From: Bog-756 sp049517675
GTDB lineage: Bacteria > Actinomycetota > Acidimicrobiia > Acidimicrobiales > RAAP-2
DNA: 64,000 nucleotides
Assembly (NCBI GenBank): GCA_049517675.1
Contig: JBEKRV010000015.1
Location: 5,095 to 69,094 of the forward strand
Direction: 5' to 3'
The notes below the pieces were generated by a model. That model did no database searches. It had not been told where the DNA came from and was given only the letters and a program-made list of their open reading frames with translations. The position numbers and the translations under genes are program-made. Below are positions 38,798 to 48,298 of this stretch, one piece after another. The first letter of the stretch is position 1, and every line of letters starts with the position of its first letter.

Positions 38798-39174
38798 CCA
38801 TCCTGAGCCACGAGGTCGGGGCGGGCCAGATGTGGTTGGCCCGAATCGGTAGATGCAGTCGCGTCCCCGGCAACCCGCCCGACGGGGTCGACCGGAGTCG
38901 CCCGCAGCCGGATCTGGCGCGTTCGGACCGTGTGGAGAGGTCACTACGCACCGGGGGACGAGACGCGAGTGCCACTGGACATTCGACGTACCTGCGTCTA
39001 CACGGGCGCCACCACTCCTGTTCTACTGGGTTACATGGCAGCGAGGGGCACGAGCACGACGACGGCGACCGCGCCCGTCATCGGGGACGGTCGGTGTCGT
39101 CGCACCCGGCAGTTCACGGTCCGGACCGTCCCACGTGCCGGATCGTCGAGGAGGCCGAACCGGGAGGCCGCCCG
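38798..39174. other. Intergenic region between divergent genes
   Basis: These 377 nt separate the small hypothetical gene from the GGDEF-EAL gene. A weak promoter-like pair (TGGACA, 17 nt, TACACG) is present near 38979-39007 on the plus strand. I see no strong hairpin or repeat. Confidence 0.3.
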
Positions 39175-41547
39175 ATGACCGCGCGCCGCAACGGCTGGAC
39201 CGTGGTCGCCGGACTGCTCTTCGTGGTCGGCGTCACCGGCTCGCTCTTCGGGGCCCGGGCCATCGTGTCGAACCAGAGCCAGAAGTCCCGTCAGCAGCTG
39301 GCGACCTCGGCCACGCAGATCACGGAGTCCCTGCGGGAGACCCTGGTCCACGAGCAGGACCTGACCATCACCGCGGCCGCGTTCGTGGGGGGCGACCCGT
39401 CCATGTCGCAATCGGCCTTCGCCCGGTGGATGGACCAGGTCCAGGCCTTCGCCCGCTACCCCGAAGTGCTGAGCATCGGTGAACTGGCAATGGTCACGGC
39501 GTCGCAGCTCCCGGTATTCGAGGCCGCAGAGGACCGGTTGGCGATCGCGTCCGGTTCGGCGACGCCCTATGCGGTCTCGCCACCCGGCCGGCGGCCCTAC
39601 TACTGCCTCCCCACCGTGTCCGTGCACCGGAACGGCGTCATCCCTCCGCCGTCCGGAGTCGACTACTGCACCACTCCGGTGGGGGCGGCGCTCCGCGAGG
39701 CCCGCGACTCCGGACAGAGTGCGTACCTGCCATTCAAGATCGGGAACGCCGAACTGCTGGTCGTCGGATCCGCCGTGTACCAGGGCGGCTCGTCCCCGAC
39801 CACCGTCGCCGGCCGGCGGGCGCGAGTGGTCGGCTGGCTCGGCACGGAGATCCAGCCCGGGACCTTCCTCGACTCCGCACTCGTCGGTCACCGGGACACG
39901 ATGCTGAGGTTGAGTTTCCGGGGAAGCTCGCAGAAGGTGACGTTCCAGACCGGATCCGCCCCCGTGGGTGCCGCCTCGGTTCTCGTCCGCCTGCCGGACT
40001 CGTGGCAGGTCCAGATCCTCGGTCCGGTCGTCGGGTCCGGGCTGCTCTCGAACGGGACCGCGCTCCCGTTCCTCATCGCCGGGTCGGTCTTCTTCCTCCT
40101 GCTCGCGATCCTCGTGTACGCGCTGAGCACGGGCCGCTACCGCGCCATGCGACTGGTCGAGGACCGCACCCGCGACCTCCGGTACCAGGCATTCCACGAT
40201 TCGTTGACCGGTCTGGCGAACCGGGCGCTGATCCTCCGGAGCACCCGTCAATTGGTGACGCAGCACCAGGAAGAGGGTGTCCCCTTCTCCGTGCTCTTCC
40301 TCGATCTCGACGACTTCAAGGACATCAACGACACCCTCGGTCACGCTGCCGGGGACGAGCTGTTGATCGCCGTGGGCAGGCGGTTGGAGTCCGTCCTCCG
40401 CGATGGCGATTCCGTCGGACGCCTGGGCGGAGACGAATTCGTCGTCCTGGCCAGCGGGGCGTCACTGGCCGCGGGGAGCCAAGGGGTGGCGGACCGCATC
40501 AGCGACGCGTTCAACGAACCTTTCGTCATCCCGCACGCGGGCATCGACCTGTCGACCACCGTGAGCATCGGCGTGGTCACGGGCGATCGATCGGATCCGG
40601 AGCTGCTGCTGCACGACGCGGATATCGCCCTGTACCGGGCCAAGGCGCAGGGGAAGAACCGTGCCGTGCTGTTCGACCGGTCCATGCAGGAGGAGGTCGA
40701 CGATCGTCGGAAGCTCGACCTCGATCTGCACGAGGCCCTGGCCCGTGGACAGTTCTTCCTGGCCTACCAGCCGGTGGTGAGCCTGGCGTCGGACACGGTC
40801 AAGGGCTTCGAGGCGCTCGTCCGGTGGCGCCACCCGGAACGGGGCGTCGTGATGCCGAGCGAGTTCATCCCGACCCTGGAGTCGAGCGGCCTGATCGGCT
40901 CGGTCGGGACATGGGTGCTCGACGAGGCGTGTCGCCAGGGAGCGGAGTGGCAGCGGCAGGGACGGCGGTTCACGATCTCGGTGAACGTGGCGGCAGCACA
41001 GCTCGACAACGACGGCATCGTCGACGACGTGTGCAACGCGCTCGAGGCGAGCGGCCTCGATCCCGGGTTGCTCGTGGTGGAGCCGACCGAGACCACACTC
41101 ATGAACGACATCCGGGCGATCAGCGGTCGTCTCCAGCGGATCCGGGCGCTCGGGGCCAAGGTGGCGATCGACGACTTCGGGACCGGCTACTCCTCGATGT
41201 CGTATCTCCAGGACCTGCCCATCGACTGCCTGAAGCTCGACCGGTCCTTCATCTCCCGGCTCCCCGCTGCCGGGAGATCCCCGTCGCTCGTGCGGGCGAT
41301 GATCCAGATCGCCCAGGCGCTCGATCTCGATGTCGTCGCCGAAGGGGTCGAGAACGACGACCAGAGGCGTTGGCTGGCCGACGAGGGGGCGGATTTCGCC
41401 CAGGGGTTCCTCTTCTCCCAACCGCTTGTCGGGGACGAGCTCGACCGGTTCGTCGAGGGCACGACGCACGTCGACGCGGAGTTCACCGGACAAGGGTTCG
41501 CCCAGGTCGCGGCGTCGGGTTCCGGGATCTCGACCGACACCTGGTAG
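39175..41547 (+). CDS. CHASE-GGDEF-EAL cyclic-di-GMP turnover protein
   Basis: This 790-residue membrane sensor starts at an ATG 8 nt after GGGAGG. One transmembrane helix (about 8-28), a CHASE-type extracytoplasmic domain (about 40-290) and a second helix (about 297-318) are followed by GGDEF and EAL domains. The GGDEF signature RLGGDEF is intact and an inhibitory RxxD site (RDGD) lies exactly five residues before it. The EAL domain keeps EALVRW, DDFGTGYSS, LKLDRSF and AEGVE, so both synthesis and hydrolysis of c-di-GMP are plausible. Its ligand is unknown. The nearby LuxR-type regulator may act in the same circuit. Confidence 0.93.
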   Translation: MTARRNGWTVVAGLLFVVGVTGSLFGARAIVSNQSQKSRQQLATSATQITESLRETLVHEQDLTITAAAFVGGDPSMSQSAFARWMDQVQAFARYPEVLSIGELAMVTASQLPVFEAAEDRLAIASGSATPYAVSPPGRRPYYCLPTVSVHRNGVIPPPSGVDYCTTPVGAALREARDSGQSAYLPFKIGNAELLVVGSAVYQGGSSPTTVAGRRARVVGWLGTEIQPGTFLDSALVGHRDTMLRLSFRGSSQKVTFQTGSAPVGAASVLVRLPDSWQVQILGPVVGSGLLSNGTALPFLIAGSVFFLLLAILVYALSTGRYRAMRLVEDRTRDLRYQAFHDSLTGLANRALILRSTRQLVTQHQEEGVPFSVLFLDLDDFKDINDTLGHAAGDELLIAVGRRLESVLRDGDSVGRLGGDEFVVLASGASLAAGSQGVADRISDAFNEPFVIPHAGIDLSTTVSIGVVTGDRSDPELLLHDADIALYRAKAQGKNRAVLFDRSMQEEVDDRRKLDLDLHEALARGQFFLAYQPVVSLASDTVKGFEALVRWRHPERGVVMPSEFIPTLESSGLIGSVGTWVLDEACRQGAEWQRQGRRFTISVNVAAAQLDNDGIVDDVCNALEASGLDPGLLVVEPTETTLMNDIRAISGRLQRIRALGAKVAIDDFGTGYSSMSYLQDLPIDCLKLDRSFISRLPAAGRSPSLVRAMIQIAQALDLDVVAEGVENDDQRRWLADEGADFAQGFLFSQPLVGDELDRFVEGTTHVDAEFTGQGFAQVAASGSGISTDTW

Positions 41548-41608
41548 CCGATCCGACCGGCCGGACCGGTGGCCGTCCGATGCGCACCGGGCGGTACCGG
41601 GGTCGTGG

Positions 41609-43207
41609 CTACTTCATCTCCACCATGTCGAGGTAGTCGTCACGCCAGTGGGTGAAGACCTCGTCGGGGAGCTTGAGGGCATGGGTCGGCTCCATCGCCT
41701 CGACGAAGGCACGGTCGTGGCTGACGACGATGATGGTGCCGGGCCAGTTGGCGAGCATGGTCCCGACCGCCTCGATCGACGAAGGATCGAGGTTGTTGGT
41801 CGGCTCGTCGAGCAGAAGCACGTTGGCCTGCCCCGCGGCCAGCATGGCCAGACCGAGCTTGGCCCGTTCCCCACCCGACAGGGTCTTGGGCATCTGGTAG
41901 GCGACGTCGCCGACCAGGCCGAACGAACCGAGCAGTGCCCGACGCTCCGTCTCCTTGGTCAGGATCCGGTCGTCGATGTTGTCGAGGACGCTGACCCCGA
42001 GGTCGACCTGCTCGTGCTCCTGGGCGAAGTAGCCGAGGGCGACGTTCGGGCCCGGTTCGACCGTCCCGTCGGTCGGCTCCTGCACCCCGGCCAGACAGCG
42101 CAGGAGGCTGGACTTGCCGGCACCGTTCTTGCCGATGACCACCACCCGGTCCCCCCGGCGGCAGTGGAAGTCGACATCGGTGAGCACGGTGTTGGTGTCG
42201 TAGCGGACGCACAGGTGGGTGACCCGCAACGGCACCTCACCGGAGCGGGCCGGGGTCGGGAGCTTGAACGAACTCTTCCTCTCCCGCTTGTGCACCTCGG
42301 TCTTTCCCGACTCGAGACGCTCGACCCGCTTGTCGAGTGACTTGGCGATCCTGGCCCTTCGGTTGGTACTGCCCCGCATCGAGTCGGCGAGCTTCGACAG
42401 CCGGTCGATCTCCCGGCCCTCCAGCTGGGCCGACCGCTCGCGTTGGGACTGGTCCGCCTCGAGCTGCACCAGGTACGAGGAGTAGGTGCCCTTGAACTCG
42501 GTGAGGCGGGCGTCGGACAGATGGAGCACCTTGTTGATCGACCGGTCGAGCAGCTTGAGATCGTGGGACACCACCAGGATGGCGCCGGGGAAGGTCTCGA
42601 GCTCGTCCATGAGCCACTTCTTGGCCGGGCGGTCCAGGTGGTTGGTGGGTTCGTCGAGGATCATGGTGTCCGGGCCCTGGAAGAGGATCCGGATCAGGTC
42701 GACCCGGCGCCGCTGCCCCCCGGACAGGCTCTCGATGTCCTCGAAGAGGAGCTCCTGGCGGAGGCCGAGCCCGTCGGCCAGGCGGGCCATCGTCGACTCC
42801 GCCTCGTAGCCGCCGTTCTCCCGGAACTGCTCCTCGAGGTCGGAGAAGAGGGCGATGTTCTCGGTCGACGGGTCCTTGGCCATCTGGGAGCGGGCCTTGC
42901 CCAGGGCGTCGTCGAGGATGTCGAGCCCCCTTCCGGACAGCACGTGGGAGAAGCCGTTGGGCTCGAGGCCCAGACCATGGGGTTCGGGTACCTGTGGGAG
43001 GTAGCCGTAGGTGCCCCGGATGGCGGCGCTCCCGGTGGACCGCACGTTGCGCCCCGGCTCCTGGATGACCACGGAGATGAAGGTGGACTTGCCGGTTCCG
43101 TTCCGTCCGACCAGTCCGACCTTCTCCCCGGCACCGACGACGAACGAGGCGTCACGGAGCAGGGTGCGGTCACCGATCTCGATGGTGAGGGAGGATCCGA
43201 CGATCAT
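41609..43207 (-). CDS. ABC-F ribosome-associated ATPase
   Basis: This 532-residue protein has two ABC domains in one chain and no transmembrane part. Walker A motifs are GRNGTGKST and GKNGAGKSS, signatures LSGGQRRR and LSGGERAK, and Walker B motifs end in LDEPTNHLD and LDEPTNNLD. A charged linker of about 80 residues lies between the domains. ABC-F proteins bind the ribosomal E site to relieve stalling, and some give antibiotic protection. The ATG is chosen to give the usual start (VGSSLTIEIGDRTLL). A longer GTG form beginning at 43297 is possible but low-complexity. Confidence 0.92.
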   Translation of the reverse strand: MIVGSSLTIEIGDRTLLRDASFVVGAGEKVGLVGRNGTGKSTFISVVIQEPGRNVRSTGSAAIRGTYGYLPQVPEPHGLGLEPNGFSHVLSGRGLDILDDALGKARSQMAKDPSTENIALFSDLEEQFRENGGYEAESTMARLADGLGLRQELLFEDIESLSGGQRRRVDLIRILFQGPDTMILDEPTNHLDRPAKKWLMDELETFPGAILVVSHDLKLLDRSINKVLHLSDARLTEFKGTYSSYLVQLEADQSQRERSAQLEGREIDRLSKLADSMRGSTNRRARIAKSLDKRVERLESGKTEVHKRERKSSFKLPTPARSGEVPLRVTHLCVRYDTNTVLTDVDFHCRRGDRVVVIGKNGAGKSSLLRCLAGVQEPTDGTVEPGPNVALGYFAQEHEQVDLGVSVLDNIDDRILTKETERRALLGSFGLVGDVAYQMPKTLSGGERAKLGLAMLAAGQANVLLLDEPTNNLDPSSIEAVGTMLANWPGTIIVVSHDRAFVEAMEPTHALKLPDEVFTHWRDDYLDMVEMK

Positions 43208-43328
43208 GGGAGGGGGGAGGGGCGACCGTTCGGGACCGGGGGATCCCCGGCACCGCGCCGGATGGCCCCGGCGGGGTCGACCGTCCCAGTCTCCCACACC
43301 TCCGTCGCCCGCCTGTCGGCGGCGACGG

Positions 43329-44489
43329 TCATCCTCCCGACACCAGCAGGTCGCCCCCGGCGGGAGGGGTGGGGTCGTCGACCGTGTCGAGCCAACGGTC
43401 GGGCAGGTGCACCGGCCGGGGGCCGTTCGTGTGGCCCCGGGCCATGCGGAGCGACTCGGGGGGGAACGCGGCGTCCGGGTCGAGGCCGTCGAGCAGGGCC
43501 ACCACTTCGGGCACCGACGACGCCGTGGCCAGCGACCTGCGCACCCGGGGACCCACCGGGAACCCGGTCAGGTACCAACCCGAGTGCTTGCGGAATTGAC
43601 GCACACCGAGGTTCTCTCCGAACAGACCGCAGAGCAGGTCGAGGTGGACGAGCATCATCGAACAGATCTGGCCGAGCGTCGGCGGGTCGGGGACCGGTCG
43701 TCCCCGCAGCGCCGCGGCAAGGTCCCGGAAGAGCCACGGGCGTCCGAGGCAGCCCCGCCCCACCACCACCCCGTCGCACCCGGTGGAGGCCATCATGGCC
43801 AGGGCGTCCGACGCCTCCCAGAGGTCACCGTTGCCGAGGACCGGGATGGTGGCCACGGCCTGCTTCAACGAGGCGATGGCGCCCCAGTCGGCGCTGCCCG
43901 AGTAGAGCTGCTCGGCGGTGCGGGCGTGCAGGGTGACCGCGGCCACACCCTCGGACTCGGCGATCCGACCGGACTCGAGATAGGTGACGTGGTCGGCGTC
44001 GATCCCGATGCGCAGCTTCACCGTGACCGGCACCGTGCCGGCGCTGGTCACGGCAGCTCGGACGATGTCGCGGTACAGGGTCCGGTGTACCGGGAGGGCG
44101 GCCCCGGCCCCCTGCCGGGTGACCTTGCCCGCCGGGCACCCGAAGTTGAGGTCGATGTGGTCGACCCCGATCTCGTCGACCAGGCGCGCCACCGCCCTAC
44201 CCATCACCGTGGGATCGACGCTCGACAGCTGCACGCTGCGCACCTTTTCGTCGTCGCCGAACGAGGCCATGCCCAGCGTCTTGGCATTCCCTTCGACCAG
44301 GGCCCGGGCCGTCACCATCTCGCTCACGTACAGGCCTGCCCCGTAGCTGCGGCACAGGGTGCGGAACGCACTGTTGGTCACCCCGGCCATCGGTGCGAGG
44401 ACGACCGGCAGATCGACGACGAGCTTGCCCAGCTCGAGCACGGCCGCCCCGGAGGGTGCCGGTTCCGAGGCACGGACGTCGACGGTCAC
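43329..44489 (-). CDS. dusB: tRNA-dihydrouridine synthase (DusB-like)
   Basis: This 386-residue FMN enzyme reduces uridine to dihydrouridine in tRNA. It shows APMAGVTN (32-39), the catalytic Cys118 in DLNFGCPAGKVTRQGAGAAL, the phosphate-binding GNGDLWEASDA and GVVVGRGCLGRPWLF, and a C-terminal RNA-binding helical domain. The GTG start is fixed by a GTGA overlap with the upstream maf gene. The extra 20 N-terminal residues before LELGKL are poorly conserved in composition. Confidence 0.92.
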   Translation of the reverse strand: MTVDVRASEPAPSGAAVLELGKLVVDLPVVLAPMAGVTNSAFRTLCRSYGAGLYVSEMVTARALVEGNAKTLGMASFGDDEKVRSVQLSSVDPTVMGRAVARLVDEIGVDHIDLNFGCPAGKVTRQGAGAALPVHRTLYRDIVRAAVTSAGTVPVTVKLRIGIDADHVTYLESGRIAESEGVAAVTLHARTAEQLYSGSADWGAIASLKQAVATIPVLGNGDLWEASDALAMMASTGCDGVVVGRGCLGRPWLFRDLAAALRGRPVPDPPTLGQICSMMLVHLDLLCGLFGENLGVRQFRKHSGWYLTGFPVGPRVRRSLATASSVPEVVALLDGLDPDAAFPPESLRMARGHTNGPRPVHLPDRWLDTVDDPTPPAGGDLLVSGG

Positions 44490-45091
44490 GGCCGGCGACC
44501 GTCCCACAGGTCGGTGATCACCACGCCGACGTCGGCCAGCAGCGAGCGGAGCGCGGGGAGGGACAAGCCGATCACGTTCCCGTGGTCACCGACGATCCCG
44601 TCGACGAACGGGGCCGACCTCCCGTCCAACGTGAACGCACCGGCGACGGCGAGGGCGTCCCCGGTGGCGAGGTAGGCGTCCAGTTCGTCGTCAGTGGTGA
44701 CCCCGAACCGCACGGTGGTGCCGACCACGGCCTCCGACCTCGCCCCGGTGGCCTCGTCGATGAGGACGTGCCCGGTGAAGAGGGTGCCGGACCGCCCCCG
44801 CATCGCGGTGAGCCAGTTCCGGGCCTCGTCCACCGACGCCGGCTTTCCGTGGGGCCGTCCCTCGAACTCGAGCATCGAGTCGCAGCCGATGACCAGGTCG
44901 GCACCGTCCGGCCGGGCGACCGCTTCGGCCTTTCGAGCGGCCAGCCGCCTCACCGACCCCCGAGTGTCGCCGGGGTCGACGTCGTCCTCGTCGATGCCGC
45001 TGACCACGACCCTCGGATCGATGCCGGCATCGCGCAGTAGCTTGAGGCGCGCGGGGGAGCCCGAGGCGAGAACCAGGGTGCGAGCCGACAT
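44486..45091 (-). CDS. Maf-like nucleoside triphosphate pyrophosphatase
   Basis: This 201-residue enzyme hydrolyses non-canonical NTPs to the monophosphate. The opening LVLASGSPARLKLL and the central VIGCDSMLEFEGRPHGKP are characteristic, with the acidic CDS site replacing the more common ADT. GRSGTLFTGH and GDHGNVIGLSL complete the set. TAGGCT (45098-45103, minus strand) lies 6 nt before the ATG, giving a leaderless maf-dusB operon. The two genes overlap by 4 nt. Confidence 0.92.
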   Translation of the reverse strand: MSARTLVLASGSPARLKLLRDAGIDPRVVVSGIDEDDVDPGDTRGSVRRLAARKAEAVARPDGADLVIGCDSMLEFEGRPHGKPASVDEARNWLTAMRGRSGTLFTGHVLIDEATGARSEAVVGTTVRFGVTTDDELDAYLATGDALAVAGAFTLDGRSAPFVDGIVGDHGNVIGLSLPALRSLLADVGVVITDLWDGRRP

Positions 45092-45097
45092 GGGACA

Positions 45098-45103
45098 AGC
45101 CTA
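45098..45103 (-). promoter_or_regulatory. -10 element (TAGGCT) of leaderless maf-dusB operon
   Basis: On the minus strand TAGGCT is followed by six bases and the maf ATG. No ribosome site is present. Confidence 0.55.
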
Positions 45104-45176
45104 GGTGTCCGGTGGAGCGGCCGGAGCGGGACCACCGGGTCGTGCCGGGCCCCGGAGAATGCGCGATCCTGGGAGG

Positions 45177-45458
45177 ATGACCGACGCCGGCACCACCTTG
45201 GCCCCGACCCACGTCGACCCCCAGCTCGACGGCGACCACGAGCGGATGTCCCACATCGTCCTCGAGGGGTTCAAGCCCGAGAAGGGCGACTTCATCTCGG
45301 CCGGGCCCTCGGTGGTGGAGGGGATGGTCAACGGGACCGCCGTGAAGGCGCTGTGCGGGAAGATCTGGGTTCCGGGCCGCAATCCCAAGCGCTACCCGGT
45401 GTGTCCCACGTGCAAGGAGATCGCCGAGTCCCGGGGCTGGAAGGTACCCGAGGGCTGA
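45177..45458 (+). CDS. DUF3039 family small protein
   Basis: This 93-residue protein matches the actinobacterial DUF3039 family: MSHIVLEGFKPEKGDFISAGPSVVEGMVNGTAVKALCGKIWVPGRNP then YPVCPTCKEI. Three cysteines in a C-x(n)-C-x-x-C layout suggest a zinc or metal site. The ATG is directly preceded by GGGAGG, unusually close for a ribosome site. Function is unknown. It is divergent from maf and followed by another small protein gene. Confidence 0.8.
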   Translation: MTDAGTTLAPTHVDPQLDGDHERMSHIVLEGFKPEKGDFISAGPSVVEGMVNGTAVKALCGKIWVPGRNPKRYPVCPTCKEIAESRGWKVPEG

Positions 45459-45504
45459 CGTCTGCAGCGGCGACCCGCGGATCCGGCGCGCAGGTCGGCA
45501 TCGG

Positions 45505-45510
45505 TATCAT
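45505..45510 (+). promoter_or_regulatory. -10 element (TATCAT)
   Basis: TATCAT is followed by six bases and the ATG at 45517, the clearest example of the leaderless arrangement in this window. Confidence 0.55.
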
Positions 45511-45516
45511 CTCGCC

Positions 45517-45873
45517 ATGGCCGACCAGGATGGACCGAACGTCGACGCGCTGCAGGATCTGACCGATGCGAACCGTGTCGCCCGGGAGGTCATGGTCGAG
45601 GCCGAGGAGTTGCTGTCGCGGGGGATCGAGCAGATCAGGGCGGGCGTCAAGGTCACCGATGCCGTCCGCACCGAGCCCGTGAGCTCGCAACGGCTGTCGA
45701 CCCGCGAGGCGATGGAGCGGGTGGACGTGGCCCGCAACGAGCTACGGCTGCTGGTCATCGCCGAATGCGTCAAGGAGGGGATGGTCCCGCGGGAGGTGGC
45801 CGAGCTGTGGGGCATGTCCCGTCAACGCGCTGACCAGTACGTCCAGCAGATCAGGCGGGCGTCGCGAACCTGA
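45517..45873 (+). CDS. Hypothetical helical protein with helix-turn-helix-like C-terminus
   Basis: This 118-residue protein is rich in Glu, Arg and Ala and predicted helical. Its C-terminal part VPREVAELWGMSRQRADQYVQQIRRA resembles a helix-turn-helix of the sigma-70 region 4 or resolvase type. Residues 15-60 could form a coiled coil. I do not recognise a named family. It has its own leaderless promoter and no tight operon partner. A DNA-binding role is an inference from the C-terminal motif. Confidence 0.75.
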   Translation: MADQDGPNVDALQDLTDANRVAREVMVEAEELLSRGIEQIRAGVKVTDAVRTEPVSSQRLSTREAMERVDVARNELRLLVIAECVKEGMVPREVAELWGMSRQRADQYVQQIRRASRT

Positions 45874-46045
45874 CGACGCCGGACGCGCGACGGGCACGAC
45901 CGCGGCCGCTCCGACCCCCGTACCGGACCGACCCGTCGGACGCGGCCCCCGGGGGTACGATGTGCCACCGTCGCTCGGCGTCCGGCCCGCATCAGGCCCT
46001 CCGGAATGACCCTGCCCCACGCGCGCCTGCGCTCCTGGAGTCATC

Positions 46046-47005
46046 ATGGGTCCCGCATCCCCCGCCACCGCCGTCCTGAGCGCCACCGATCCGTCCGACG
46101 ACGGGAGCGGTCCTCCCCATGTGGTCCCCGTACCGCAGAAGGTGATCACCGCGACCATCGTGGCGGGCCCTGCGATCGCCCTCGGCCTGGCCGTGTGGTG
46201 GCTCTGGGGCGGCGTGGTCGACGTCACGGACGTGGCCATCGCCCTGGTCCTGTACGTGGTCACCGGCTTCGGGGTCACCGTCGGCTTCCACCGCCTCTTC
46301 ACCCATCGGGGCTTCGCACCTCACCGGGCGCTCAAGATCACCCTCGCCGTCCTCGGATCGATGGCCGTCGAAGGATCGGTGACCAGCTGGGTGGCCACCC
46401 ACCGCCGCCATCACATCTACAGCGACCACGCCGGCGACCCCCATTCCCCCTACCGGTACGGCGACCGGGGGACCGCACTGCTGCGGGGGCTGGCCTTCTC
46501 CCACATGGGTTGGCTCTTCGTCTCGGACGCCTCGAGTGCGGAGCGCTACGCCCCCGACCTGTTGAAGGACCGTGACATGGTCCGGATCGGGCGGTTGTTT
46601 CCGGTGCTGGCGGTGGCATCACTGGCCATCCCCTTCGGTATCGGGTACGCCATCTCCGGATCCTGGGTGGGTGCGCTGATGGCACTGGTGTGGGCCGGTC
46701 TCGTCCGCATGGCACTGCTCCACCACGTGACCTGGTCGATCAACTCGCTGTGCCACGTCTTCGGGAGCCGGACCCACACCACCCCCGACCGGAGCTCCAA
46801 CCTGTGGCCCCTGGCCGTGATCTCCTTCGGCGAGAGCTGGCACAACATCCACCACGCCCACCCGTCATGGGCCCGTCACGGCGCACGCCGGGGGATGGTG
46901 GACCCCTCCGCCTGGCTCATCGGACGATTCGAGCGGTGGGGTTGGGCGACCCGGGTGCGGTGGCCGGAGCTCGGGATCGACGGCGGATCGCCCCGGCCGA
47001 CCTGA
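46046..47005 (+). CDS. Acyl-CoA / fatty-acid desaturase
   Basis: This 319-residue membrane di-iron enzyme introduces a double bond in a fatty acyl chain, usually at delta-9. The three histidine boxes are HRLFTH (82-87), HRRHH (119-123) and HNIHHAH (266-272), with extra HH at 226-227. Four hydrophobic segments are visible. The ATG follows TGGAG by 5 nt. The surrounding genes do not form an operon with it. An electron donor is not encoded nearby. Confidence 0.92.
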   Translation: MGPASPATAVLSATDPSDDGSGPPHVVPVPQKVITATIVAGPAIALGLAVWWLWGGVVDVTDVAIALVLYVVTGFGVTVGFHRLFTHRGFAPHRALKITLAVLGSMAVEGSVTSWVATHRRHHIYSDHAGDPHSPYRYGDRGTALLRGLAFSHMGWLFVSDASSAERYAPDLLKDRDMVRIGRLFPVLAVASLAIPFGIGYAISGSWVGALMALVWAGLVRMALLHHVTWSINSLCHVFGSRTHTTPDRSSNLWPLAVISFGESWHNIHHAHPSWARHGARRGMVDPSAWLIGRFERWGWATRVRWPELGIDGGSPRPT

Positions 47006-47054
47006 CGACCGGCCTTCTCTCCTCGCCGGCCTGTCGTCCCGGCCGGTCGAGGCT

Positions 47055-47471
47055 CTAGACCCCGGTGGCCCCGCCCGAGACGTGCTGGACCAGCCAGCCG
47101 TTGCCGTCGGGATCGCGGACCTCGAAGAAGGTGTTGTAGTCGCGACCCTCGGGGTCCGGCCCGTCGGTCGGTCGGCCTTCCACGAAGTGGACGAGGCCGC
47201 CCGGTCGGGCCCCTCGTTCGACCAGCTCGGCGCGGGCCCGGACGATGTCGGGGACCACCAGGTGGAGACCCTGGGCACTGCCGGCCGACTCGGGTTCGAG
47301 CATGAGAGCCACCGAGCACGCCGAGCCGGGGGGCGTGACCTGGATCACCCTGAAGTCCGGTCCGCCCCGATGGTCGACGTGGAGGTCGAAGCCGAATCTG
47401 TCCAGGTAGAAGGTCTTGGCCCGGTCCTGGTCGGCGACGGGGACCACGACCAATTCGAGTTTCCACTCCAT
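47055..47471 (-). CDS. VOC-family (glyoxalase/bleomycin-resistance fold) protein
   Basis: This 138-residue protein has two betaalphabetabetabeta modules. It starts MEWKLELVVVPVADQDRAKTFY, continues with GLHLVVPDIVRARAELVERG and ends FFEVRDPDGNGWLVQHV. Metal-site positions are partly conserved (Glu in FFEV and His in LHLV), so a metalloenzyme is possible. AAGGAAG lies 6 nt before the ATG. The substrate is unknown. The GAP-family gene ends 24 nt upstream, so the two may be co-transcribed. Confidence 0.85.
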   Translation of the reverse strand: MEWKLELVVVPVADQDRAKTFYLDRFGFDLHVDHRGGPDFRVIQVTPPGSACSVALMLEPESAGSAQGLHLVVPDIVRARAELVERGARPGGLVHFVEGRPTDGPDPEGRDYNTFFEVRDPDGNGWLVQHVSGGATGV

Positions 47472-47494
47472 GTGCAGCTTCCTTTCCGGTCCGA

Positions 47495-48169
47495 TCAGGG
47501 GAGCGTCCGGATCCCCTTGACGACGAGATACACCGTGAACACCGCTTCGATGACGACGCCGATGATGCGGGCATGGCCGTTCACCCAGTCGTGGGTGGCG
47601 TCGAGGGCCGGGTCGGCGCCGGACCCGGTGGCGGTCACGAGCACCACGGGGGCCAGGACGGGAAGCAGGACGATCACGTACATGACGGCGAAGACGACCG
47701 CCTTGGTGGCGTCGTCCGCGGTCGAGTGGGTGATCTCGTGGACGGCCGCCAGCACCAGGACCAGTGTCGAGAAGTTCACGACCATCCCGACGGCTCCGAC
47801 CCCGAGGAACCATCCTGTCGAGGCCGTGCCGAGCCGGTCGGCGATCGTGGAGGTGTGCCGCTCGCCCACGGTCGGTCGGCGCACCAGCGACCGTACGGCG
47901 AGCAGGCCGAGCAGGCCGCCGGAGACCAGGAGCACCGCGGCGTCCGTGGCCGACTTGTGGGAGGCGTGGTGCGGCCGGATGCGTTCGAGCGCGGTGACGC
48001 ACAGGACCGAGTAGACGCCCAGCACCAGGGCGGAACCCAGGGTCAGAGCCCAGGCGCGGGCCAGCCGGTGGGTGTGCCCGGTCAGGACCAGGAGCTGCAG
48101 GGCGAGCAACGTGGGGCTCACGGCCGCGCCGAGTGCCAGCGGCAGCACGGCGATGAGCAGCGACCCCAT
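47495..48169 (-). CDS. GAP / sulfolipid-1-addressing (Sap) family membrane protein
   Basis: This 224-residue protein has six hydrophobic segments arranged as in the Sap/GAP family (LLIAVLPLALGAAVSPTLLALQLLVLTG at the start, then VLLVSGGLLGLLAV, GAVGMVVNFSTLVLVLAAV and later helices). The family includes the mycobacterial peptidoglycolipid/sulfolipid-addressing protein, which helps move glycolipids across the membrane. No mycobacterial lipid genes are near, so the substrate here is open. It probably forms an operon with the VOC gene downstream. Confidence 0.8.
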   Translation of the reverse strand: MGSLLIAVLPLALGAAVSPTLLALQLLVLTGHTHRLARAWALTLGSALVLGVYSVLCVTALERIRPHHASHKSATDAAVLLVSGGLLGLLAVRSLVRRPTVGERHTSTIADRLGTASTGWFLGVGAVGMVVNFSTLVLVLAAVHEITHSTADDATKAVVFAVMYVIVLLPVLAPVVLVTATGSGADPALDATHDWVNGHARIIGVVIEAVFTVYLVVKGIRTLP

Positions 48170-48298
48170 CGACCCACGGTACCGCGGCGCCTTCCGTTCG
48201 ACGATGACCCGGGTGGCGCCGTCCGGACGGACCCGGACAGCGCGGACCAGGAGGAAGGGGCACGTCCGGTCGGTGACGGCCGCACCGGACCGGCGGGG

